From: Acidimicrobiia bacterium
GTDB lineage: Bacteria; Actinomycetota; Acidimicrobiia; IMCC26256; JAENVU01
NCBI GenBank assembly: GCA_025357995.1
Contig: JANYLF010000177.1
Coordinates: forward strand, 1 to 6,371
Length of the DNA stretch: 6,371 nucleotides
Reading direction: 5' to 3'
The translations under genes were made by a program, and so were the position numbers. Under the pieces are notes generated by a model that was given only the letters and a program-made list of their open reading frames with translations, was not told the origin of the DNA and searched no databases. Positions 1-6,218 of the stretch are shown here, piece by piece; the stretch's first letter is position 1; the number at the start of each line of letters is the position of its first letter.

Positions 1-237
1 CATCCCAGGGCCTGGTTATGGGCGAAGGGCACGAGTGGCGGTCCCGAGCGCCGCAGGCGCCACCAACCAGCCGCACGAGACCGCCGACCATGAACCAGGA
101 CCCGGATTATGGGCACCCCTACGGGGTGCCCATAATCCTCGTTATGTCAACTCGCCGGGAGAGAAGGAAGACGGTGCGTTCGGAACGGTCGAACTTGCGT
201 CACTTCCCCACCGCTCAGGTGGGTATTTGACGCAAGT
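1..237. other. Non-coding region downstream of the operon
   Basis: No convincing gene lies here. Short reading frames exist on the plus strand but have no recognisable product and run into the antisense of the J-protein gene. The stretch holds two strong inverted repeats (annotated separately at 104-138 and 191-239) and a weak GCGCC/GGCGC hairpin near 48-60. The next gene to the left lies outside the window, so I cannot tell whether this is a convergent or a tandem gap. The first 90 bases are open in plus frame 1 and stop at 91-93, so the tail of a convergent gene cannot be fully excluded, but nothing supports it. Confidence 0.6.
104..138. terminator. Perfect 16-bp inverted repeat, candidate terminator hairpin
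   Basis: The arms GGATTATGGGCACCCC (104-119) and GGGGTGCCCATAATCC (123-138) are exactly complementary and separated by a 3-base loop. A GC-rich inner stem closed by a tiny loop is typical of terminators in high-GC bacteria. Neither strand has a T-run after the stem, so this would be a U-tract-less hairpin, able to act in either direction. It lies about 100 bases beyond the stop of the last gene of the minus-strand operon. Because the arms extend into an AT-rich base (ATTAT/ATAAT), a palindromic operator or a dispersed repeat is an alternative. Confidence 0.5.
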
Positions 238-239
238 TC
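191..239 (-). terminator. Two-tier inverted repeat overlapping the J-protein stop
   Basis: On the minus strand the arms GAACTTGCGTCA (239-228) and TGACGCAAGTTC (202-191) are exact complements over 12 bases. Inside them a symmetric 4x4 internal loop (AATA/GAAG) leads to a second 6-bp stem, CCCACC (223-218) with GGTGGG (212-207), capped by a 5-base loop. The outer stem begins at the G of the TGA stop codon of the upstream gene, so the structure would form at the very 3' end of the operon mRNA. It may be a terminator or an exonuclease-blocking 3' end, but there is no T-tract. A small repeat element or regulator-binding palindrome is also possible. Confidence 0.45.
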
Positions 240-795
240 AGTGGTGCCAGCGGGCTCGGAGCTGCGGGTACCAGGCGACGGCGACGCCACACACGAGGAG
301 CTTGAGCGCCACAATGGCCAGGGTGATCTGCACGGCGATCGGCGTGTCGGCGTTGGTCGGTGCCGGAAGGTCGCCGAGCACGGCCCACAGCCCGACCGCC
401 ACCCCGAGGACCATCAGTATGGCGGCGATGCTCTGACGGGCCCACGCGGGCATCGGGTGACGGACCTTGGGTCGACGCGGCGGCGCGAAGTGGTCGACGC
501 GTCGGGGTGGATCGCTTCGAGCGGCTTGCGGGGGCACGTACAGCGTGCCTGCGTCGACCCGGGCCCGGAAATCGTCGTACGCCGCTCTCGTCGCCGGCTC
601 CTTGAGCGCGGTATAGGCCGCGCTGATCTGTTTGAAGCGTTCCTGGTCGACCGGATCCGCGTTGCGGTCGGGGTGGAGCGCCTTGGCGTGCTCTCGGTAC
701 CGGGCGTCGATCTCGGTCATGGGCGCGACCGGCGAGACACCGAGTACGGCGTAGTAGTCGGTACTCGACCATTCTCGCGTGCGGACGCGCGTCAC
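238..795 (-). CDS. Membrane-anchored J-domain (DnaJ-type) protein
   Basis: This is a 185-aa protein with an N-terminal J-domain (about residues 12-75). It shows the DYYAVLGV opening, the helix II/III loop motif HPD at 41-43 and the FKQISAAYTAL helix, so it should stimulate the ATPase of an Hsp70 (DnaK). The zinc-finger, G/F and C-terminal domains of true DnaJ are absent. A basic, proline-rich linker (about 88-115) leads to two hydrophobic segments, about 122-143 and 152-176, predicted to span the membrane and leave a short basic tail, WYPQLRARWHH. The GTG start at 795 is the only start in frame after the gcvP stop, 9 bases upstream; its Shine-Dalgarno match is weak, which fits translational coupling. 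It appears to be the last gene of the operon. J-domain identity is firm; partner, client and the reason for sitting behind gcvP are unknown. Confidence 0.88.
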   Translation of the reverse strand: MTRVRTREWSSTDYYAVLGVSPVAPMTEIDARYREHAKALHPDRNADPVDQERFKQISAAYTALKEPATRAAYDDFRARVDAGTLYVPPQAARSDPPRRVDHFAPPRRPKVRHPMPAWARQSIAAILMVLGVAVGLWAVLGDLPAPTNADTPIAVQITLAIVALKLLVCGVAVAWYPQLRARWHH

Positions 796-804
796 GCGCT
801 CAGC

Positions 805-3636
805 CTATGACTCTTCGTAGGCGGATATCGGTGCGCAGGAACAGACCACATTGCGGTCGCCGTACACGCCGTCGATCCGACCCACCGGCGGCCAATACTT
901 CGCACCCCGCAGCGACGGCACCGGAAACGCTGCGTCGTCCCGGGAGTAGCTGTGGTGCCAAGCGTCGGTGGCAACGTCTTCGGCGGTGTGCGGTGCGGCA
1001 GCCAACGGGCTTTCGTCGTGCGAGCACTCCCCTCGCTCGATGCGTCCGATTTCGTCGCGGATGGCGATCATCGCCTCACAGAAGCGGTCGAGCTCGGCCA
1101 GCGCCTCGGACTCGGTCGGCTCGATCATCAGCGTGCCCGCCACAGGAAAGCTGAGCGTGGGCGCGTGAAATACGTAGTCGATGAGTCGCTTGGCCACATC
1201 CTCGGCGGTGACCCCGGTCGCGTCGGTCAGCGGACGCAGATCGACGATGCACTCATGGGCGACCAGTCCCGCCGCTCCGGTGTACAGGACCGGGAAGTGC
1301 GGCGTGAGTCGTTGTGCCACGTAGTTCGCCGACAGGATCGCCACCTGGGTGGCGCGCCGGAGTCCGTCGGCACCCATCATCGCGATGTACGCCCAAGGAA
1401 TCGGCAGGATCCCCGCCGATCCGAACGGCGCAGCCGCGACCGCCGGAACGACCGCGTTCGCGTCGAGCGGATGCCCCGGCAGGTACGGCGCCAGGTGTGA
1501 TCGCACCGCGACCGGGCCGATCCCGGGGCCACCACCACCGTGCGGGATGCAGAAAGTCTTGTGCAGATTCAGGTGCGAAACGTCGGCACCGAACTGGCCC
1601 GGCGCGGCCAGGCCGACGAGCGCATTGAGGTTGGCGCCGTCCACGTAGACCTGACCGCCGCACTCGTGGACCAGATCGCAGACCTCGACGATCGTCGTCT
1701 CGAACACACCGTGCGTAGACGGGTAGGTGACCATCAACGCGCCGAGCGCGTCGGCGTGCGTCGTCGCCTTCTCCTTCAGGTCCGCGAGGTCGATGTTGCC
1801 GTCGGAGTCGGTGTTTACGACCACGACCCGCATGCCGGCCATGACCGCACTCGCCGCGTTCGTTCCGTGAGCCGACGCCGGGATGAGACACACATTCCGT
1901 TGCGCGTCACCGCGGCTTCCGTGAAACGCGCGGATCGCCAGCAACCCGGCCAGCTCCCCCTGCGACCCGGCGTTCGGTTGCAACGACACCGCGTCGTATC
2001 CGGTGATCGCACACAGCCACTGCTCGAGCTCGTCGATCATCTCCACGTATCCGGCGGCGTGATCGGTCGGCGCGAACGGATGCATGCCACCGAACTCCGG
2101 CCAGGTGACCGGTTCCATCTCGGTAGTCGCGTTGAGTTTCATGGTGCACGATCCGAGCGGAATCATCGTGCGATCGAGGGCAAGGTCCTTGTCCGACAGG
2201 CGACGGAGGTACCGGAGCATTTCGGTCTCGGAGCGATACCGATGGAAAACCTCGTGGGTGAGGAAGGCATCCGTGCGGACCAACGCAGCCGGGATCGCCA
2301 CTCCGCCCTCCCCGGGCGGCCCGTCCACACCGAACGCGCGCAGCACGCGATCGACCGTCTCGGGCGTGGTGGTCTCGTCGAGCGCAATCCCTACCCGATC
2401 CTCGTCAAAGATCCGGAGGTCGACGCCAAGCTCGCGCGCCGCGGCACCGATCGCGACCGCGCGTCCCGGCACGCGGACGGTGATGGTGTCGAACCACGTG
2501 GCGTTCACGAGGTCCACTCCCCCAGTGGCGAGGGCGCCCGCGAGTGCGCTGGTCAACCTGTGGATGCGGGTGGCGATGGCCCGCAGCCCTTCCGGGCCGT
2601 GGTACACCGCGTACAGGCCCGCCATCACCGCCAGCAGCACTTGCGCGGTACAGATATTGCTCGTGGCCTTCTCCCGCCGAATGTGCTGTTCGCGGGTCTG
2701 CAGTGCGAGTCGCAACGCCGGACGACCCTGCGCGTCGACCGACATTCCGACCAACCGACCGGGCAACGTGCGTTTGTGCGTATCCCGGCACGCGATGAAC
2801 GCGGCGTGCGGACCGCCGTAGCCGAGCGGAACCCCGAACCGTTGCGAGGAACCAACCACGAGATCCGCGCCAATGGACCCGGGCGCCCGCAAGAGCGTGA
2901 GGGCGAGCAGATCAGTCGCCACTGCGACCATCGCGCCGGCGTCGTGGGCGCGCTCGATCAGCGCCGCGTGGTCGCGGAGTGCTCCCGTAGTTCCGGGATA
3001 CTGCACGAGCACGCCGAAGACACGCTCGCCGGGGAGATCCCTCTCTGGATCGCCGACCAGCACTTCGATACCCAACGGCTCCGCGCGCCCTCGTACGACC
3101 GCGATGGTCTGCGGATGACAGTCGGCGTCCACGAAGAACACGTCTACGCGCTTGGGCGCGAGCCGCCGACACATTGCCATCGCTTCGGCCGCCGCGGTGG
3201 CCTCGTCGAGCAGCGACGCATTCGCAAGATCCATGCCGGTCACGTCTGCGACCATCGTCTGGAAGTCGAGCAAGGCTTCGAGCCGACCTTGGGAGATCTC
3301 CGGCTGGTACGGCGTGTACGCGGTGTACCACGCAGGGTTCTCGAGCACGTTGCGACGGATCACCGCGGGGGTGATCGTGTTGGAATAGCCCATGCCGATC
3401 AAGGACGTGGTGACGACGTTGCGGTCGGCGAAAGCGCGGAGTGCCGTGATCGCCTCCGTCTCCGACCGGGGCGCCGGCAGCTCGAGCGCCGTGGCTCGAC
3501 GGATCGACGCGGGAACGGCGGCGTCGGTGAGTGCGTCGAGCGACGAGTAGCCGAGCTGGGCGAGCATCGTGTCCTGCTCGGCCGCGTCCGGGCCGATGTG
3601 GCGATCGACGAAATGCTCTCGCAGTGACTCCGCCAT
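805..3636 (-). CDS. gcvP: Glycine dehydrogenase (decarboxylating), P-protein
   Basis: This cytosolic PLP enzyme decarboxylates glycine and passes the aminomethyl group to the lipoyl arm of GcvH, the first step of the glycine cleavage system. The 943-aa product is the full-length single-chain form (usual length about 940-960), with both halves of the fold. Visible landmarks are DRHIG near the N terminus, LLDEATAAAEAM (about 142-153), PLGSCTMKLNAT (493-504), NAGSQGELAG (555-564), VDGANLNALVG (665-675), the PLP-binding lysine in SHLNLHKTF (K693), the glycine-rich GGGGPG loop (700-705), and the conserved C-terminal segment KYWPPVGRIDGVYGDRN. I chose the ATG at 3636 because GAAGGGA lies 8 bases upstream and homology begins there; the frame is open to 3684, but that extension reads into the riboswitch. 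Translation is probably governed by the upstream glycine riboswitch. No defect is visible. Confidence 0.98.
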   Translation of the reverse strand: MAESLREHFVDRHIGPDAAEQDTMLAQLGYSSLDALTDAAVPASIRRATALELPAPRSETEAITALRAFADRNVVTTSLIGMGYSNTITPAVIRRNVLENPAWYTAYTPYQPEISQGRLEALLDFQTMVADVTGMDLANASLLDEATAAAEAMAMCRRLAPKRVDVFFVDADCHPQTIAVVRGRAEPLGIEVLVGDPERDLPGERVFGVLVQYPGTTGALRDHAALIERAHDAGAMVAVATDLLALTLLRAPGSIGADLVVGSSQRFGVPLGYGGPHAAFIACRDTHKRTLPGRLVGMSVDAQGRPALRLALQTREQHIRREKATSNICTAQVLLAVMAGLYAVYHGPEGLRAIATRIHRLTSALAGALATGGVDLVNATWFDTITVRVPGRAVAIGAAARELGVDLRIFDEDRVGIALDETTTPETVDRVLRAFGVDGPPGEGGVAIPAALVRTDAFLTHEVFHRYRSETEMLRYLRRLSDKDLALDRTMIPLGSCTMKLNATTEMEPVTWPEFGGMHPFAPTDHAAGYVEMIDELEQWLCAITGYDAVSLQPNAGSQGELAGLLAIRAFHGSRGDAQRNVCLIPASAHGTNAASAVMAGMRVVVVNTDSDGNIDLADLKEKATTHADALGALMVTYPSTHGVFETTIVEVCDLVHECGGQVYVDGANLNALVGLAAPGQFGADVSHLNLHKTFCIPHGGGGPGIGPVAVRSHLAPYLPGHPLDANAVVPAVAAAPFGSAGILPIPWAYIAMMGADGLRRATQVAILSANYVAQRLTPHFPVLYTGAAGLVAHECIVDLRPLTDATGVTAEDVAKRLIDYVFHAPTLSFPVAGTLMIEPTESEALAELDRFCEAMIAIRDEIGRIERGECSHDESPLAAAPHTAEDVATDAWHHSYSRDDAAFPVPSLRGAKYWPPVGRIDGVYGDRNVVCSCAPISAYEES

Positions 3637-3685
3637 TGGTTCGATCCCTTCGCGCGCCAGTAAGGAGACCGCGAGTGCGGCCACT
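3637..3685 (-). promoter_or_regulatory. Candidate riboswitch expression platform before gcvP
   Basis: This is the stretch between the closing stem of aptamer 2 and the gcvP start. It contains a small GAGTG/CACTC hairpin (3686-3673), then TCCTTACT (3666-3659), then the ribosome site GAAGGGA (3651-3645). TCCTT can pair with AAGGG of the ribosome site (one G-U pair, 11-base loop). The whole TCCTTACT is also an exact complement of AGTAAGGA inside aptamer 2 (3760-3753). There is no T-run, so control of translation is more likely than termination. The pairings are read by eye and were not folded computationally. Confidence 0.45.
3645..3651 (-). promoter_or_regulatory. Ribosome binding site of gcvP
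   Basis: GAAGGGA sits 8 bases before the ATG at 3636 and decides the gcvP start against longer in-frame alternatives. Its core AAGGG is complementary to an upstream TCCTT, so it may be masked in one riboswitch state. Confidence 0.75.
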
Positions 3686-3862
3686 CCCCCTCTGTCGCGG
3701 AACCTGAGAGATTCACCCGGTTTCGGGCTTTCCCCGTCGGTGAAGGATCGAATCCTTACTCTCCAGAGATGCCTTACCCGGGCGGTTCGTGAGCCTGAGA
3801 GATTCCGGGGAGGTTGCTCCTTCGGCGTCCCCTGGCGGGGACTCTCCCGCTCGGGTTCAACG
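3686..3862 (-). promoter_or_regulatory. Tandem (two-aptamer) glycine riboswitch
   Basis: Two glycine aptamers lie in the sense direction of gcvP. Aptamer 1 has P1 GAGC/GCTC (3852-3849 with 3794-3791), P2 GAGAG/CTCTC (3846-3842 with 3801-3797), a TCCCC/GGGGA hairpin (3841-3828), and the signature GCCGAAGGAGCAA (3826-3814) followed by AATCTCTCAGGC (3804-3793). Aptamer 2 has P1 CTCTG/CAGAG (3768-3764 with 3694-3690), P2 GAGAG/CTCTC, an AAGGAT/ATCCTT hairpin (3757-3743), CACCGACGGGGAAAGCCC (3742-3725) and GAATCTCTCAGG (3714-3703). A leader-linker helix, ACCCG (3856-3852) with CGGGT (3780-3776), matches the interaction described for tandem glycine riboswitches. The family senses glycine and usually switches on gcv genes. 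Only about 20 bases separate it from the gcvT stop, so it lies inside the operon, or else its promoter lies within the gcvT 3' end. Confidence 0.95.
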
Positions 3863-3880
3863 GCTTGTCAGCCCGTCAGG

Positions 3881-5002
3881 CTACCCGCCGACCGTCGCCG
3901 CGCGAACAAACGGCGGTTTGGTGATGGCCGCGTTGAGCAGGCTCCCGCGAACGTCGATCTGCACCGCCTGGCCATCCGCGGCGTCGGGCGGAAGAAACGC
4001 AAGCGCGATGGCCTGGCCGAGCGTCGGCGAAAAGTTGCCGCTGGTGACCTCGCCGACGGGCTTCCCGTCGATCAGTACCGGACAACCCGCACGCGGTGGG
4101 CGGCGACCGTCGACGAGTAACCCGCGGAGCCGGCGGCCGACACCCCGGTCCCGTTCCGCCGCCAGCGCGGTACTCCCCCGGAACTCGCCTTTGTCGAACC
4201 GGACGACCCATCCCAGCCCCGCCTGGAGCGGGGTGATCCCCTCCCCCAACTCGTGGCCGTGGAGCGGAAGCCCGGCTTCGAGCCGCAGGGTGTCACGCGC
4301 CCCGAGTCCGGCGGGAGTCACACCCGCGTTGACGACCGCCCGCCACAACTCCGGCGCATGTTCACGCGGCACGTGGATCTCGATGCCATCCTCTCCTGTG
4401 TACCCGGTCCCGGCCACGATGCAGGCCACGCCGTTCCACTCCACCGGGGCAACCGTGAACCGGGCGACGTCCGCCATCGCGTCCGACACCGCGCGCATCC
4501 GCTCGCGCGCTTTCGGACCTTGGACCGCAATCACCGCGCGGTCGACGGTGACGTCCACAATCTCCGTTGCACCCGTGACATTCGTCGGGTCGGAGTCCGA
4601 ACCCGTGAGCGCGTCGACGATCCGCGCCGTGTTCGACGCGTTGGGCATCACAAGGAAGTCCTCGGCACCGACCCACCACACGATGATGTCATCGACCACG
4701 TGGGCATCCTTCGGATCGAGGAGATGCGTGTACTGGGCGCGTCCGGGCGTGATCCGCGCCAGGTCGTTGGTGAACGCGTGCTGGAGCCTCGCGTACGCGC
4801 CCGGGCCGGTCACGCGCAACGATCCGAGGTGCGACACGTCGAAGGCCACCGCATCAGTCCGACACGCGCGGTGCTCCTCGAGAACGCCGCCGTACTGAAT
4901 CGGCATTTCCCACCCACCGAACTCGACGAGCTTCGCTCCGAGCGCTCGATGCTCCGCGTCGAGCGGGCTGGTTCGGAGTCCGGACGGGGCTGGCTCAGGC
5001 AT
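3881..5002 (-). CDS. gcvT: Glycine cleavage system aminomethyltransferase (T-protein)
   Basis: The T-protein takes the aminomethyl group from lipoyl-GcvH and, with tetrahydrofolate, releases ammonia and forms 5,10-methylene-tetrahydrofolate. The 373-aa product has the usual length. Landmarks are the N-terminal SPLDAEHRALGAKLVEFGGW region, FDVSHLG (54-60), the acidic VVDDIIV motif (102-108) that corresponds to the conserved folate-site aspartates, GTGYTGEDGIEI (198-209), ARDTLRLEAGLPLHGHEL (235-252), and VGEVTSGNFSP (316-326) in the C-terminal barrel. The ATG at 5000-5002 overlaps the stop of the preceding MerR gene by 8 bases. There is no Shine-Dalgarno at the normal distance, so coupled translation is likely. 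The open frame upstream to 5167 is only the shadow of the MerR gene. The gene is in front of, not behind, the glycine riboswitch. GcvT-like folate proteins such as YgfZ are excluded by the close match and the pairing with gcvP. Confidence 0.96.
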   Translation of the reverse strand: MPEPAPSGLRTSPLDAEHRALGAKLVEFGGWEMPIQYGGVLEEHRACRTDAVAFDVSHLGSLRVTGPGAYARLQHAFTNDLARITPGRAQYTHLLDPKDAHVVDDIIVWWVGAEDFLVMPNASNTARIVDALTGSDSDPTNVTGATEIVDVTVDRAVIAVQGPKARERMRAVSDAMADVARFTVAPVEWNGVACIVAGTGYTGEDGIEIHVPREHAPELWRAVVNAGVTPAGLGARDTLRLEAGLPLHGHELGEGITPLQAGLGWVVRFDKGEFRGSTALAAERDRGVGRRLRGLLVDGRRPPRAGCPVLIDGKPVGEVTSGNFSPTLGQAIALAFLPPDAADGQAVQIDVRGSLLNAAITKPPFVRAATVGG

Positions 5003-5534
5003 TGAGTTCGTGGATGCTGGCCTCCAACGATTCCACGAGACCACCGAGCGGCACGATGTTGAGCACGCCTTGACCGCGACGCACCAAGTCGATGATGTCG
5101 TCGCCGGTGCGGGCCAAGACCGTGGACGCGCCTTCGATGACCAGGCTCGCCGACGCGAGATCCTCACCGAGGTGGTCCCGGAGGTAATCGATGGCCTTGC
5201 GCGCGGTCTGGAGCGACACCCCCCCGTCGAGCAGACTCTTGATCACTTTCAGCGCGACGAGGTCACGGTAGGAATACCGCCGTTGGGTGCCGCTGCCGGC
5301 AGCGTCGACGAGCGAGGGGCGCAGCAGATCGGTGCGCGCCCAGTAGTCGAGTTGGCGATACGAGATCCCGACGACGGAACACACCGTCGGGCCGCTATAC
5401 CCGACGTCGCGCCACTCTTCCCCGGTCGGGCTCAGCACACCCTGTTCGATCCGAGGCGGCAGGGCCGCGGTCAGCTCGTCGGTCGAGACGACGATCGGCG
5501 TGGGGTCGGGTGCAGCGGTCGAGCGAGCAGCCAT
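4995..5534 (-). CDS. MerR-family transcriptional regulator (Rv1830-like)
   Basis: With the ATG start at 5534 the protein has 179 residues. After a low-complexity, probably disordered N terminus of about 45 residues comes a MerR-type winged helix: helix-turn-helix VCSVVGISYRQLDYWARTDLL (about 51-71), then the wing region GSGTQRRYSYRDL (80-92) and a helical stretch RKAIDYLRDHLG. The C-terminal part (IDLVRRGQGVLNIVPLGGLV) resembles the actinobacterial Rv1830 family rather than metal- or drug-sensing MerR proteins; no metal-binding cysteine set is seen. The order DUF151 then this regulator then gcv genes matches M. tuberculosis. A GTG at 5564 would add 10 residues but lies inside a predicted hairpin; GGAAAGG lies 11 bases before the ATG. 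A promoter candidate lies upstream at 5611-5639. The ligand and targets are unknown. Confidence 0.88.
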   Translation of the reverse strand: MAARSTAAPDPTPIVVSTDELTAALPPRIEQGVLSPTGEEWRDVGYSGPTVCSVVGISYRQLDYWARTDLLRPSLVDAAGSGTQRRYSYRDLVALKVIKSLLDGGVSLQTARKAIDYLRDHLGEDLASASLVIEGASTVLARTGDDIIDLVRRGQGVLNIVPLGGLVESLEASIHELNA

Positions 5535-5544
5535 CGGCGTCGCA

Positions 5545-5576
5545 GCCTTTCCAAAGGAAGGCACCCCTCGGGCGCC
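5545..5576 (-). promoter_or_regulatory. Overlapping leader hairpins before the second MerR gene
   Basis: Two stems share bases. GGCGCCC (5576-5570) can pair with GGGTGCC (5566-5560) around a GAG loop, with one G-U pair. GCCTTCC (5562-5556) can pair with GGAAAGGC (5552-5545) around a TTT loop, with one bulged A. The second stem would hide the GGAAAGG ribosome site, and the two cannot form together because both use the GCC at 5562-5560. This is consistent with a structured leader, but the stems are short and could be chance in GC-rich DNA. Confidence 0.3.
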
Positions 5577-5610
5577 TCAAAGTCACAGTGTCGTAGTTAC
5601 GGGGATGTCG

Positions 5611-5639
5611 ACCGTACCGGTCACCGTCCGTGGCGTCAA
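5611..5639 (-). promoter_or_regulatory. Promoter candidate for the merR-gcvT segment
   Basis: On the minus strand TTGACG (5639-5634) and TACGGT (5616-5611) are separated by exactly 17 bases. The -35 box matches TTGACA at 5 of 6 positions, and the -10 box fits the actinobacterial TAnnnT pattern. It lies in the gap after the DUF151 stop, giving a predicted start near 5604 and a leader of about 70 bases. This would allow the second MerR gene and the gcv genes to be transcribed apart from the upstream genes. Confidence 0.5.
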
Positions 5640-5662
5640 CGGTTCGAGCGAATCATCTCGCC

Positions 5663-6142
5663 TCAGGCGAAGTCCTCGGGTTTGATTTCGTCGAGAAAGG
5701 CCCGAAACTCTTCGATTTCGTCCTCGTCCTGCTCCTCTTCGAAGAGCACACCTGCCTCATCGAATACCGCCTCGTCCACGAGGATCGGGACCTCGTCGCC
5801 GAGACGCACCGCCAACGCGATCGCATCTGACGGACGGGCCGAGATGCGCTGTACTTCCTCACCGCGCAGCAGCTCCAACTCGGCGTAGAACGTGCCGTCT
5901 TGGAGCGCCGTAATCGCCACCTGGCGCAGCACCACCCCGAAGTCTCCGAGCACCGTGACGAAGAGATCGTGGGTCATCGGACGCGGCGTTTCCATGGATT
6001 GCAGCGCGTACACGATCGCCGTGGCCTCGGGAGATCCGATGAAGATCGGCAGATACCGTTGCCCGTCGACCTCACGCAGCAAGACGATCGGTTGGTTCGA
6101 CGGGACCTCGACTCGCACCCCGATGAGCGTTACCCGTATCAC
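5663..6142 (-). CDS. DUF151 / bifunctional nuclease family protein (Rv1829-like)
   Basis: A 159-aa protein of the DUF151 (BFN domain) family, of which plant members were reported to have DNase and RNase activity; the bacterial role is not settled. The conserved core is complete: IRVTLIGVRVEVPSNQPIVLL at the N terminus (residues 2-22), RYLPIFIG (29-36), RPMTHDL (54-60), DGTFYAEL (82-89) and SARPSDAIALA (101-111). The family's typical acidic tail follows (about 135-158, ending FRAFLDEIKPEDFA). I chose the GTG at 6140-6142 because homology starts there and GGAGG lies 6 bases upstream. An ATG at 6214 would add 24 residues without family similarity, though AAGGA lies 8 bases before it. It sits between two MerR regulators, as in mycobacteria. 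No signal peptide or membrane segment is seen, so it is probably cytosolic. Nuclease activity here is inference from family membership. Confidence 0.9.
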   Translation of the reverse strand: MIRVTLIGVRVEVPSNQPIVLLREVDGQRYLPIFIGSPEATAIVYALQSMETPRPMTHDLFVTVLGDFGVVLRQVAITALQDGTFYAELELLRGEEVQRISARPSDAIALAVRLGDEVPILVDEAVFDEAGVLFEEEQDEDEIEEFRAFLDEIKPEDFA

Positions 6143-6148
6143 TCTCCA

Positions 6149-6153
6149 CCTCC
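6149..6153 (-). promoter_or_regulatory. Ribosome binding site of the DUF151 gene
   Basis: GGAGG on the minus strand lies 6 bases before the GTG at 6142. It is the strongest Shine-Dalgarno match in the window and supports the GTG start over the upstream ATG at 6214. Confidence 0.75.
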
Positions 6154-6195
6154 AGGGGTGACGATACACCGAGGGCCTTCTGCCGCTCTGGGCTA

Positions 6196-6217
6196 CGAAT
6201 GCGACCCTCGCCATTCG
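6196..6217 (-). other. Small inverted repeat after the first MerR gene
   Basis: CGAATG (6217-6212) and CATTCG (6201-6196) form 6-bp arms around a 10-base loop, starting 1 base after the TGA stop of the upstream gene. There is no T-tract. It could weakly separate the first MerR gene from DUF151 or be chance. Confidence 0.25.
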
Positions 6218-6218
6218 G

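Noticed and set aside
141..150. Consensus TTGACA on the minus strand as a promoter for a gene further left
   Set aside because: No TAnnnT box lies 16-19 bases downstream; the nearest AT-rich boxes are at the wrong spacing within the inverted repeat.
1540..3627. A 695-codon open frame on the plus strand opposite gcvP
   Set aside because: Long antisense frames are common in high-GC genes because of codon-position bias. The product is arginine-rich without recognisable domains, and the minus strand encodes an intact GcvP.
3637..3684. Longer gcvP form starting at 3684
   Set aside because: The extra 16 residues read through the riboswitch platform and have no family similarity; the ATG at 3636 has a good ribosome site.
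5003..5167. Longer gcvT form starting at 5167
   Set aside because: The added 55 residues are the out-of-frame shadow of the MerR gene, and conserved GcvT sequence begins after the ATG at 5002.
6143..6214. DUF151 start at the ATG at 6214
   Set aside because: The extra 24 residues lack family similarity, and a strong GGAGG precedes the GTG at 6142. It is not fully excluded, since AAGGA lies 8 bases before that ATG.
6143..6218. Promoter between the first MerR gene and DUF151
   Set aside because: TATCGT fits a -10 box, but no acceptable -35 box is found at the right distance.
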